Assembly: GCA_024998815.1 (NCBI GenBank)
Contig: JACEUQ010000001.1
Location: forward strand, 1,701,683 to 1,765,682
Reading direction: 5' to 3'
Source: Opitutus sp.
Lineage (GTDB): Bacteria > Verrucomicrobiota > Verrucomicrobiia > Opitutales > Opitutaceae
DNA length: 64,000 nt
Position 1 is the first letter of the stretch; each line of letters begins with the position of its first letter. Shown here one piece after another: positions 7,668 through 14,973 of the stretch. The notes below the pieces were generated by a model that was not told where the DNA came from, searched no databases, and saw only the letters and a program-made list of their open reading frames with translations. The translations under genes and the position numbers were made by a program.

Positions 7668-8000
7668 TTACGCTCGAAATATAATATATCCACCCCCAGC
7701 GCCTTTCCGGCGTTCCGAAATAGGAATATACACTGTTTTCGGCTCTCCTTCTTTATGAACAATCTTCGACAATTTATCAATTATCTCATTTTCCCCTTCT
7801 GCCTCTTCATTATGACGCTCTTTTATAGCGCGGAGGGTATCAAGGTGGGATTCCTCCATCTTTGCGATCTTCTGAGTAAGTTCAGAGTTTTTTGTTTTGA
7901 TGTCTGCGTTTTGGCGATGCGCCTTGACCAACAGAAGCGCCTCAGTGAATGCGATAAGGATAAAGCCGCCGCAAAGGCTAATTAGAAGTTGTTCGCTCAT
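7668..8000 (-). CDS. Cassette protein with N-terminal membrane anchor and coiled coil
   Basis: 110 residues. A membrane helix (about 5-26) is followed by a heptad-like, charged segment (about 30-80, KTKNSELTQKIAKMEESHLD) and a short tail ending GGGYIIFRA. The layout recalls phage Rz-type spanins or small anchored coiled-coil proteins, but I see nothing that assigns a function. Confidence 0.55.
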   Translation of the reverse strand: MSEQLLISLCGGFILIAFTEALLLVKAHRQNADIKTKNSELTQKIAKMEESHLDTLRAIKERHNEEAEGENEIIDKLSKIVHKEGEPKTVYIPISERRKGAGGGYIIFRA

Positions 8001-8011
8001 GGTTTTATATT

Positions 8012-8114
8012 GCCGAACGTCTAAGCTCAGCGATAAACGTGCTTGGCGCGGAGTATGCTGCTCGGAGCATAATCCGTGACAAGCATGTTTATTCGCTGTA
8101 GCGCTTGGTTCGGC
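8012..8114 (-). other. attC site (cassette of the 149-residue membrane protein)
   Basis: 103 bp from GCCGAAC to GTTCGGC. Arms GATAAACGTGCTTGG and CAAGCATGTTTATTCG show paired changes that keep the stem. Confidence 0.92.
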
Positions 8115-8564
8115 TCAGTGGTTTGAGGTTTCGTATTTTTCTCCGATTAGCATACGCACTACTGAAAACATGCGTGCGAGAACACCGATACCAATAAGTA
8201 TCAATCCGTGTTTTATGATTTCGATAGGCATACCTGGATTACTTGGCATGTACCAATTGAAGAACGAAGCCAAAATGGCGCAATAACCAAGTAAAATAAG
8301 CCTATCCAGCAAGAGCTTTTTAAATAGACGCTTAAAATGACTCCTGATTCTTGTTTCGTCACTCGTAGGTACACCAATAATCTCAAAAAAGAAATCCCAC
8401 GATAACCACTGAAGGTACATTATTGAACCCAAAAGCAGAACTGGGTAAAATTTGTGTATGGGGTTTTCAGCCATGCCAGCATAAATCGCAATCATCATGA
8501 TACTGATGAATGCGAGAATAGATTTTAGCACCTTCACGAACATGAATTTGAAAATAGGATTCAT
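8115..8564 (-). CDS. Cassette membrane protein of unknown function
   Basis: 149 residues with about four membrane segments. A longer reading frame runs back to 8642 through the neighbouring attC. I chose the ATG at 8564 because it lies 7 bases from the attC core at 8572, like the other cassette genes. The stop codon abuts its own attC core. No family recognised. Confidence 0.6.
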   Translation of the reverse strand: MNPIFKFMFVKVLKSILAFISIMMIAIYAGMAENPIHKFYPVLLLGSIMYLQWLSWDFFFEIIGVPTSDETRIRSHFKRLFKKLLLDRLILLGYCAILASFFNWYMPSNPGMPIEIIKHGLILIGIGVLARMFSVVRMLIGEKYETSNH

Positions 8565-8571
8565 AAATTTT

Positions 8572-8674
8572 GCCGAACGTTTAAGCTCAGCGATGAACTG
8601 CGTTGGCGCGGAGCGTGCTGCTCGGAGCACGATCCGTGACAATGCAGTTCATTCGCTGTAGCGCTTGGTTGGGC
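8572..8674 (-). other. attC site (second CPBP cassette)
   Basis: 103 bp, identical to 1898-2000, cores GCCGAAC and GTTGGGC. Confidence 0.93.
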
Positions 8675-8684
8675 TCAGTGGTTT

Positions 8685-9356
8685 TCATCCGAAAACGATA
8701 ATATCAGTAATGGTGTGAGCAATCATTAACACCGTGATGTTGGGGTACAAAACATAAAAAATTGATGAGAAAACACCAACCGCAAACGTAGGAACCAAAT
8801 TCTGAATTCCGCCTTCCCAATGAATAACAGAAAACAGAAAAGATGAAACAATCACGAAAAGAAAACTAGCGCTAAAGCCAAAACCAAAAAAACGACGAAC
8901 AAATGACCTAAAAAAAAGCTCCTCTACAACTCCAGCCGTAAGTGAAAACCACAGTAAAACAAAAAATCCGGCCAAACCACCGCGCGGAATTAGTGAGCCA
9001 TAATTAAACCCATTTGCTAAATAATTAACACTGAAAACCAACTTCGACCAAGCCTGAACACCCACATAAACGTGATAAAACAGAAAGATGGCAGCAGAAC
9101 AAAAAAGCAAATACTGAATCCACTGAGAGACTGAACACGGCAATGAAAATCCTAGATCCTTAAAATTACCACCGCGCTTTGAAAAAACATACAAAGTCAC
9201 CAAAGGAACCAATAACCAAGTAAATAAATCCACAGACCAATATAAAACCGGCGAATCCACCAGCAATGGATTGTAAAAACCGTTCAATAAGAGCAAAGAA
9301 AATAAGGGTAGAAATAAGCCCAACCAGAAACCAAAATTAAATCGAAGGGTTTCCAT
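8685..9356 (-). CDS. CPBP family intramembrane metalloprotease, copy 2 of 2
   Basis: Same 223-residue protein as at 2011-2682, with the EELFFR and SVIHW motifs. I see no difference over the cassette including its attC. The upstream neighbour differs (attC at 9363 here, attC at 2689 there), so the unit of duplication is the cassette, as expected from excision and reinsertion by the integrase. Identity implies a recent event or conversion. Confidence 0.85.
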   Translation of the reverse strand: METLRFNFGFWLGLFLPLFSLLLLNGFYNPLLVDSPVLYWSVDLFTWLLVPLVTLYVFSKRGGNFKDLGFSLPCSVSQWIQYLLFCSAAIFLFYHVYVGVQAWSKLVFSVNYLANGFNYGSLIPRGGLAGFFVLLWFSLTAGVVEELFFRSFVRRFFGFGFSASFLFVIVSSFLFSVIHWEGGIQNLVPTFAVGVFSSIFYVLYPNITVLMIAHTITDIIVFG

Positions 9357-9362
9357 ATTTTT

Positions 9363-9465
9363 GCCCAACGTTTAAGCTCAGCGATGAACGCGCTTGGCGC
9401 GGAGCGTGCTGCTCGGAGCACGATCCGTGACAAGCGTGGTCATTCGCTGTAGCGCCTGGTTCGGC
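9363..9465 (-). other. attC site (cassette of the 98-residue protein)
   Basis: 103 bp from GCCCAAC to GTTCGGC. The 40-bp motif follows at 9468-9507, and an extra GTTCGGC core in a CGCCTTGGTTCGGCT context lies at 9512-9518, a possible trace of an older attC end. Confidence 0.92.
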
Positions 9466-9530
9466 TCAGTACGGTTTGGGTTTCTGGCTCCAGAGATATT
9501 CATACGCCTTGGTTCGGCTGCGCAATCGTT

Positions 9531-9827
9531 TTAAGGCTTTTGAGTTTGCTGGTCAGCTTTGGTTCTTTCTTCAGCACGCCTGACAGCTTCTCTGGCTCTT
9601 TCATGAACGCTGCCTTCATTTCTGTAATCAAAATAAGCTGCAGAAAAACCCGCGAGCACTAAGAAAACTGAAATTAAACGCTTAATTCTGCTAGTAAGAA
9701 TAACTGCGACAATAGCGAAGATACCCGCTAAGGCCGTTATAATTGGGCAGGAGCACAGCAAAACCGAGCTGAGCAAAATGAGCAGTATAGATACTGTCAT
9801 AGCTGCGGTGCCGTATTTGTTTTTCAT
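9531..9827 (-). CDS. Cassette membrane protein with charged tail
   Basis: 98 residues: two membrane segments (about 8-44, with SCPIITALAG between, and 49-66) and a strongly charged C-terminus (RAREAVRRAEERTKADQQ). Family unknown. It lies next to the attI-like core at 9835, that is, in first position relative to the second attI-like element. Confidence 0.55.
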   Translation of the reverse strand: MKNKYGTAAMTVSILLILLSSVLLCSCPIITALAGIFAIVAVILTSRIKRLISVFLVLAGFSAAYFDYRNEGSVHERAREAVRRAEERTKADQQTQKP

Positions 9828-9834
9828 AATTTTT

Positions 9835-10026
9835 GCCGAACGTTGTGTAGTTGTAGGAAAGTAAAGATAGGCAGGATTAAAACCGGCCTATCTGTAGAAA
9901 AGTGGATTTTTTGTGAAGTAGAAGTGCTTCTATGTCAAGCACTCGAAGTCTAGATGGCTCCGAAAATCAGGTTTTCGCGGCTCCTGCCGCACTTGAACCA
10001 ATTCGAAGGCGTTTTCCGTTATTTCT
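9835..10026 (-). other. attI / integrase-promoter-like element inside the array (copy 2)
   Basis: A 192-bp gene-less segment starting with GCCGAACGTTGTGTAG, as in the element at 1697-1897. It aligns with that element along its length (for example AGGCAGG, CGGCTCCTGCCGC, and the end just before GCCGAAC) but is diverged from it. The part like the integrase promoter (about 9868-9920) is less well conserved than in copy 1. Confidence 0.65.
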
Positions 10027-10129
10027 GCCGAACGTTTAAGCTCAGCGACGAACGTGCTTGGCGCGGAGTGTGCTGCTCGGAGTACAATCCGTGACAAGCA
10101 TGTTCGTTCGCTGTAGCGCTTGGTTCGGC
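10027..10129 (-). other. attC site (second copy of the 104-residue cassette)
   Basis: 103 bp, identical to 1156-1258. The 40-bp motif follows at 10132-10171. Confidence 0.93.
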
Positions 10130-10190
10130 TCAGTACGGTTTGGGTTTCTGGCTCCAGAGATATTCATACGCAAAAATTTATAAATTGAGC

Positions 10191-10505
10191 TTATGGCTTC
10201 ATTATTTTAGTAAGATCTATAAAACGATCCGCACCAAATAATTCGCAGTAGGGTAATTTCGACAACTCAAATCGCAATCGTCCTCGGTCAACAGGAACAT
10301 GCGTCTTTGCCTCTAAACATAAATGGGCCAGAAGTGTTGAACCAACTAATCGAATAACATCTACCTCCTGAATTCCCTGCGCCAATAACCGAGAATAATG
10401 GATTCCGATTTCAGGCAAGGCGGGATCTAAGCGACTTTTGGCAACAATGCTGGCGATAAATGCATTAAACTGCTGCAAATCGTCTTTCTTTAATTTTTTA
10501 CTCAC
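10191..10505 (-). CDS. Hypothetical cassette protein, copy 2 of 2
   Basis: Same 104-residue protein as at 1320-1634, GTG start. Here the upstream boundary is a normal attC (10568), and the attI-like element lies on the downstream side, the reverse of the first copy. The duplication therefore covers exactly one cassette with its attC. Confidence 0.55.
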   Translation of the reverse strand: MSKKLKKDDLQQFNAFIASIVAKSRLDPALPEIGIHYSRLLAQGIQEVDVIRLVGSTLLAHLCLEAKTHVPVDRGRLRFELSKLPYCELFGADRFIDLTKIMKP

Positions 10506-10567
10506 AAAAAATTGGGGGGTTAAGTTTCAATATTACTAACGATTACAATGTGTTTTTAGTCATTCTT

Positions 10568-10670
10568 GCCGAACGTTTAAGCTCAGCGACGAACGTGCTT
10601 GGCGCGGAGCGTGCTGCTCGGAGCACGATCCGTGACAAGCACGTTCGTTCGCTGTAGCGCCTGGTTCGGC
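10568..10670 (-). other. attC site (VapBC cassette)
   Basis: 103 bp from GCCGAAC to GTTCGGC, arms GACGAACGTGCTTGG. The 40-bp motif follows at 10673-10712. Confidence 0.93.
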
Positions 10671-10715
10671 TCTGTACTGATTGGATTTCTGGCTCCAGAG
10701 ATATTCATACGCTAA

Positions 10716-11114
10716 TCACGACATCACTCGGCTCATCGGATAGTGCTGATCGATAAAAGTAAAATCGCGGTCATTCTCAAGTAAGCAAACGCCATGCTGA
10801 ATAACCGTGGCGGCAATTAAACAATCTATCGAATTCCTGATAGTAATACCCTCTTTCCTCAAATTCCGATATATTGTCGCACCTAATTCAAAAGTAGATT
10901 GGTCTGATTCTAAATAAATCAGATTACCAAATTGCTGCTTGGTCATCACATACTGCTTTTCCTCTCGAATACCTTGAAGCACCTCGGTCATAATAAAACC
11001 GCATAAACACAAATCAGCACGAGCCTGAATCAACTCAACCAATTTGTCGGTATGAGGAGTATTTCGATTACGAAGAAAATCTATCCAAACAGTCGAATCA
11101 ACAAGGACCTTCAC
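10716..11114 (-). CDS. vapC: VapC toxin, PIN-domain ribonuclease
   Basis: 132 residues, a complete PIN domain. The first acidic residue lies in KVLVDSTVWIDFL (D6), further acidic positions near TEVLQG (43-48) and in NSIDCLIAATV (about 95-105), and the last in LLENDRDF (about 111-118). VapC toxins cleave RNA, often initiator tRNA or rRNA, and are held inactive by VapB. The gene overlaps the vapB stop by 4 bases. In large cassette arrays such pairs can protect the array against deletion; that role is inference here. Confidence 0.9.
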   Translation of the reverse strand: MKVLVDSTVWIDFLRNRNTPHTDKLVELIQARADLCLCGFIMTEVLQGIREEKQYVMTKQQFGNLIYLESDQSTFELGATIYRNLRKEGITIRNSIDCLIAATVIQHGVCLLENDRDFTFIDQHYPMSRVMS

Positions 11115-11323
11115 GCTACGCGCCCTTTCCGCATCGCATTCAAATCACCATCCCAGTTTACGGCGCCGCGAAGATTCAACAGTCCGAGCTGCGACTCATG
11201 ACGCACTAACTGCGTAAGCGCATAATGAATAAGCTCTTTTTGAGTCTTCAGACCAGTCAATTTTAAGGCTTCACCAACCAACCGATCATCGAGAACTATG
11301 TTTGTTCGTTTCATGGCATACAC
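11111..11323 (-). CDS. vapB: VapB antitoxin
   Basis: 70 residues. Begins MKRTNIVLDDRLVGEALKLT after a short MYA extension (alternative start at 11314) and ends WDGDLNAMRKGR, the layout of VapB-type antitoxins with an N-terminal ribbon-helix-helix-like DNA-binding part and a C-terminal toxin-binding tail. It is the first gene of the pair and would repress the operon and block VapC. Confidence 0.85.
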   Translation of the reverse strand: MYAMKRTNIVLDDRLVGEALKLTGLKTQKELIHYALTQLVRHESQLGLLNLRGAVNWDGDLNAMRKGRVA

Positions 11324-11362
11324 ACGAAACCAAATCGGCGTGTGTAGGCAAGTTTTATTTTT

Positions 11363-11465
11363 GCCGAACGTTTAAGCTCAGCGATAGACTGCGTTGGCGC
11401 GGAGTGTGCTGCTCGGAGCACAATCCGTGACAATGCAGTCTATTCGCTGTAGCGCTTGGTTCGGC
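11363..11465 (-). other. attC site (cassette of the 121-residue protein)
   Basis: 103 bp from GCCGAAC to GTTCGGC, arms GATAGACTGCGTTGG and CAATGCAGTCTATTCG (paired changes). The 40-bp motif follows at 11468-11506. Confidence 0.93.
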
Positions 11466-11530
11466 TCAGTACGGATTGGGTTTCTGGCTCCAGAGATATT
11501 CATACAAAAATAGATGATAAATTTGCCATC

Positions 11531-11896
11531 TCACTTGATCAGTAAATATCGAGTCAGAGCAAAGGAAAAAGCAAATAGCCAACCAAATGCAAACCGCTCA
11601 AGAATGCTTCGCGGCTTCTCCCGACTAACAAAAAAACGACCGATCCATGACATAACGATACCAACCAACACCGGAGCGAAAATCAAATAAACAATACGAA
11701 GCGACTCAGAGGAAATACTCAAATCAGGTTTTAGTGTAACGGATACCCAACCAATAAGAACCGCGAAGGCCGAAGACAAAACGACTTTAACTGCGACACG
11801 AGCTGGTTCAGGCAGTCTGCGCCAAATTGCATCAGCAAAAACCTCAAAAAAAAGTTGTAGAAACAACTCAACGAATATTTGGCCAATCTCCTCCAT
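11531..11896 (-). CDS. Cassette membrane protein
   Basis: 121 residues: an amphipathic N-terminus rich in Phe and Glu, then three membrane segments (about 36-55, 66-84, 100-117), with a basic loop (RFFVSREKPRSILER). No family recognised. Confidence 0.55.
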   Translation of the reverse strand: MEEIGQIFVELFLQLFFEVFADAIWRRLPEPARVAVKVVLSSAFAVLIGWVSVTLKPDLSISSESLRIVYLIFAPVLVGIVMSWIGRFFVSREKPRSILERFAFGWLFAFSFALTRYLLIK

Positions 11897-11913
11897 ACGC
11901 CTGTTAAATTTTT

Positions 11914-12016
11914 GCCGAACGTTTAAGCTCAGCGATGAACGTGCTTGGCGCGGAGCATGCTGCTCGGAGCATGATCCGTGACAAGCATGTTCATTCGCTG
12001 TAGCGCCTGGTTCGGC
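11914..12016 (-). other. attC site (first cassette, LexA-like protein)
   Basis: 103 bp from GCCGAAC to GTTCGGC, consensus arms. The 40-bp motif follows at 12019-12058. This is the attC nearest to attI. Confidence 0.93.
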
Positions 12017-12116
12017 TCAGTAAGGTTTGGGTTTCTGGCTCCAGAGATATTCATTCGCGCTTGGTCTTAAATAATCTTTGTAAAACTGAAATCGAGGCGA
12101 ATCTCTATTTCTGAAT

Positions 12117-12356
12117 TTAATCCAAATCAGGCAAATCAGCCTTGCTCAAAATCAACGCTATAGAACGCCCTTGGCCAGGAATACGAGAAATGAAACCTTT
12201 CCGCTCAAGCGTAAGAATCATTTGGTGAATAGACGAGGAAGCCACTTTGAAATACGTGATGAAATCAGCCTCGGCTGGCGGGCAACAATGAGTTTTCGTG
12301 TAATAATAAATAAACGCAAGATACTGGCCCTGTGTTTTTGTGTAAACGACGCTCAC
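12117..12356 (-). CDS. LexA-type DNA-binding domain protein (no peptidase domain), first cassette
   Basis: 79 residues from a GTG start 14 bases inside the cassette boundary. The sequence aligns with the LexA N-terminal winged helix: YTKTQGQYLAFIYYYTKTH for helix 1, a PPAEADF turn, a recognition helix around VASSSIHQMILTL, then ERKGFISRIPGQGRSIALIL for the wing. The Ala-Gly cleavage site and Ser-Lys protease of full LexA are absent. A longer frame starting at 12488 runs through attI and is probably not used. LexA controls many integron integrases, so a LexA-like binder adjacent to attI is suggestive. Alternatively it is a general MarR/LexA-like regulator. Confidence 0.7.
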   Translation of the reverse strand: MSVVYTKTQGQYLAFIYYYTKTHCCPPAEADFITYFKVASSSIHQMILTLERKGFISRIPGQGRSIALILSKADLPDLD

Positions 12357-12369
12357 GGTTTTAATTTTC

Positions 12370-12390
12370 CGAACGTTGTGTAGTCGTAAA
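12370..12390 (-). other. attI: attI recombination site, core region
   Basis: The array ends at TCCGAAC (12370-12376), which on the minus strand reads GTTCGGA preceded by CTACACAAC. It lacks the attC arms and lies between the first cassette and intI, as attI does. The same CTACACAAC plus core occurs at 1697 and 9835. The exact extent of attI cannot be set from sequence alone. Confidence 0.75.
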
Positions 12391-12681
12391 AAGAGGGAGT
12401 TGGAGCCTCCTCGAAAAGCCTTTCGCAACGGGCGTATTCCCGCCCCGGCCGGCCACTGGGGACGCAAACAGCCCTGAACGGACTCCATTTACGTGTTCAC
12501 GAAGGGGCGGCGGCCTAAAAACAGCCCCGGCCCCATCACTAAGGTCGCTTTTCCAACGGCGAAGTCCACGGCGGTTCGCTCCGGGGCTTTTACACCGAAC
12601 TAATTGAGCCGATTTGGGTTAGCCGCGACGACCGAAACTACTCAGGCCGCCAAGGGCAGCGGCTTTTCCTGAGACTTCGAG
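12391..12681. other. GC-rich spacer between attI and the integrase promoter, with a strong hairpin
   Basis: About 290 bp with no convincing gene. At 12533-12588 AGCCCCGG pairs with CCGGGGCT around an inner GCGAA/TTCGC stem, and TTTTA follows on the plus strand. This may be a terminator or a structured RNA. The two attI-like elements in the array lack this spacer, so it may be an insertion. I tested it against tmRNA and found no tag reading frame or tRNA-like ends. Confidence 0.4.
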
Positions 12682-12751
12682 TTAGGCAGTGTTTAGGTCG
12701 GACTAACTGGAAAAAGGTGAACTTTTTGTAGATTAGGCGGACTACTATCGG
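12682..12751 (+). promoter_or_regulatory. Probable intI promoter / leader region
   Basis: The 70 bases before the GTG of intI are AT-rich relative to the coding sequence and are the part conserved in the attI-like element at about 1730-1797 (shared CTTTTTGTAGATTAGGC). Conservation across copies suggests a function, promoter or operator. I cannot define -35/-10 boxes or a LexA box with confidence. Confidence 0.45.
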
Positions 12752-14314
12752 GTGAGTGCTTTATCCTTTGATATGGTTCCAAGTGATGGCGTAAGGCGGA
12801 TTTTGGCGGCTGCTGGGGCTCAGATCACCGACCAGGACGCGTATTGGCTTGGCTTGCACATGATTCGATTTGTCAACTATGCACGCATTCATTGCGAGCT
12901 TTTAGATCTGCCGGTTTCAGTTGAGGCTTATCTTTCGTTCGTGCGGCAGGGAAATCCGACCGACTGGCAGGTGGATCAGGTCAAAATGGCTCTACAGCTT
13001 TTTTCCCGCGGCACCGAACGTTGGCAGTGGGTCAAGGCTTCCAAACAGACAACAGCAGCCGGCATGCCGGGTTTTTCAACCAATCCGAATGGCCCTCCCC
13101 TGCCCTCTTCTTCCCCGAACCGGGCGGACGCACCTACTGCCTCCTTAAAACCTTCACAGGATACGCTTGTGCATTTAAAGGAGGGTCCCGCACAGGGCGT
13201 TCTGTTAAGGCCGCAGGCGGGTTCGGGGGCTCAGGCGGCGGAAGTAAATTTGGCTAAGCGGGAGTGGGTTTTGCGTTATCGGGTCAAGGTCAGCGGGGTG
13301 AACGCGGGGGTTATTTCTGCGGTCGGCGCGGTGTCGCCTGCAGGTCCGCCGCCGGAAATGGAGGATTGGCTTGCTCAAACCAAACGGGCGTTGCGGCTTA
13401 ACCATTACTCCATCCGCACTGAGCAGTCTTATATAGATCAAACGAAGCGCTTTTTATTATTCACGGGGCCCGTCAAGGCGGAGGATTTTGGCGAGGTCCA
13501 CGTACAACGGTTTTTGGAATACTTGGCGATTCAGCGGTTGGTAGCGGCGAGTACACAAAACCAGGCGTTTTCGGCTTTATTATTCTTCTTTAAGCGGGTT
13601 TTGAATCGGCCGCTGGGGGACATGGATGAAACCGTGCGGGCAACGCGGGGGCGGCGATTGCCGGAGGTGCTTTCGCGCGATGAGGTGAAGCGGTTTCTTG
13701 CGCTGACCGAGGGGACGAGCGGGTTGATGTTGCGTTTGTTATATGGTGCTGGGTTGCGGCTGATGGAATGCATCCGGTTAAGGGTGAAGGAGGTGGATTT
13801 TGATCGGGGTGTTATTATGGTGCGCGACGGTAAGGGCGGGAAGGATCGAGTGGTGATGCTGCCGGGTGCCGTGAGGGCGGGGCTGGAACAACATTTTGAG
13901 CGGTTGCGGGTGTTGTGGGAGCAGGATCAGGAGGCGAAGCTGGATGGCGTTTGGCTGCCGGATGCGCTCGATATTAAATACCCGAGCGCAGGTCAGGAAT
14001 GGCGGTGGCAATGGGTTTTCCCGGCAAAGGGACTGTCGGTGGATCCGCGGTCGGGGCGCACTCGGAGGCATCACTTAAATGATAATACATTACATAAGGT
14101 GGTGAAGGCCGCAGCGCTGCGGGCGGGGATTACTAAATCGGTGAGCGCTCATACGTTGAGGCATTCGTTCGCAACGCATCTGTTGGAGTCGGGTACGGAT
14201 ATTCGTACGGTTCAGGAGTTGCTGGGGCATGCGAGTCTGGAAACCACCCAGATTTACACCCATGTTATGCAGAGGCCTGGGATGGGGGTGCAGAGTCCGC
14301 TTGACGGGGCGTGA
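12752..14314 (+). CDS. intI: Integron integrase (tyrosine recombinase) with long N-terminal extension
   Basis: 520 residues from a GTG start, against about 320-340 for usual IntI. Residues 203-300 are the core-binding domain. The catalytic domain has R336 (GAGLR), H467/R470 (HTLRH), H493 (LGHAS) and nucleophile Y502 (QIYTHV). The IntI-specific patch lies at 404-424 (DALDIKYPSAG then WQWVFP). It separates IntI from XerC/D. Residues 1-90 look like another helical binding domain, joined by a Pro/Ser-rich linker (100-200) of unclear role. It recombines attC with attI and is divergent from the array. The catalytic residues are intact, so the enzyme is probably active. Confidence 0.95.
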   Translation: MSALSFDMVPSDGVRRILAAAGAQITDQDAYWLGLHMIRFVNYARIHCELLDLPVSVEAYLSFVRQGNPTDWQVDQVKMALQLFSRGTERWQWVKASKQTTAAGMPGFSTNPNGPPLPSSSPNRADAPTASLKPSQDTLVHLKEGPAQGVLLRPQAGSGAQAAEVNLAKREWVLRYRVKVSGVNAGVISAVGAVSPAGPPPEMEDWLAQTKRALRLNHYSIRTEQSYIDQTKRFLLFTGPVKAEDFGEVHVQRFLEYLAIQRLVAASTQNQAFSALLFFFKRVLNRPLGDMDETVRATRGRRLPEVLSRDEVKRFLALTEGTSGLMLRLLYGAGLRLMECIRLRVKEVDFDRGVIMVRDGKGGKDRVVMLPGAVRAGLEQHFERLRVLWEQDQEAKLDGVWLPDALDIKYPSAGQEWRWQWVFPAKGLSVDPRSGRTRRHHLNDNTLHKVVKAAALRAGITKSVSAHTLRHSFATHLLESGTDIRTVQELLGHASLETTQIYTHVMQRPGMGVQSPLDGA

Positions 14315-14973
14315 GGGGGAGGGGTCAACACAGAGGGTTGCCCACGAAACACTCGAAATGACACGAAAGGCGGAATCATTGCCCACGGAACACACGGAAT
14401 ACACGGAAAAATCGGAGGGAGCGGGTGGTGTCGGCTTGGGCGTGAATTGCAGGGTCCGACACATTCTGACCGTTCGTGAGTTGGCTGGATTTATCGTTCG
14501 GATTTGAGCGGAAGTACGGGCATTTGGGTTAGAATGAATCCAGGGGCGTCGATAATCGAAGTGAACTGATCCGGGGTATTTTTCATTTTAGGCGTTTTTT
14601 TGGCGGTCACAGCCCTTGGCTCTGGCCTGCCAAACCGGGGGTACACCTTGAGCTCACGCTCAGGGCCACGGGGTACACCTTGAGCTCACGCTCTAGGCCA
14701 CGGGGAACTCCTTGAGCTCACGCTCTAGGCTACGGGGTACACCTTGAGCTCACGCTCTAGGCCACGGGGTACACCTTGAGCTCACGCTCTAGGCTACGGG
14801 GTACACCTTGAGCTCACGCTCTAGGCTACGGGTGTGAGTGTTCTTTAAGGGTGGTTCATCGAGTCCTAATTTAAGACGGCCGCATGCTTTAACTTGAGCG
14901 TCTATTCTAAGGTGGAGTTCGCGGGCTAAAGATTCGCCAAGGGGCCAAACGGTGGCACAGCGTATCAGTTGGC
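14315..14973. repeat. Gene-less region with six 32-bp tandem repeats
   Basis: No gene seen in 659 bp. At about 14637-14830 six copies of a 32-bp unit are arranged head to tail (copies begin their TTGAGCTCACGCTC at 14648, 14680, 14712, 14744, 14776, 14808). Each carries half of the palindrome CCTTGAGCTCACGCTCAAGG found elsewhere, with the second half altered to GCTCTAGG or GCTCAGGG. Confidence 0.8.

Noticed and set aside
8565..8642. Longer start for the cassette membrane protein at 8115-8564
   Set aside because: The extra codons lie within the attC at 8572-8674 and encode no hydrophobic or conserved sequence.
12357..12488. N-terminal extension of the first-cassette gene, starting at an ATG at 12488
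   Set aside because: The added 44 residues cross the attI core, are of low quality and would be replaced at every cassette insertion. The GTG at 12356 fits the cassette rule and the LexA alignment.
12391..12681. tmRNA or other known structured RNA between attI and intI
   Set aside because: Strong GC stems suggested it, but there is no tag-like reading frame, no acceptor-stem pairing of the ends and no T-loop in the right place.
14637..14830. CRISPR array
   Set aside because: Units of 32 bp are contiguous with no unique spacers, and there are no cas genes. The same holds for the 138/139-bp and 169-bp arrays.
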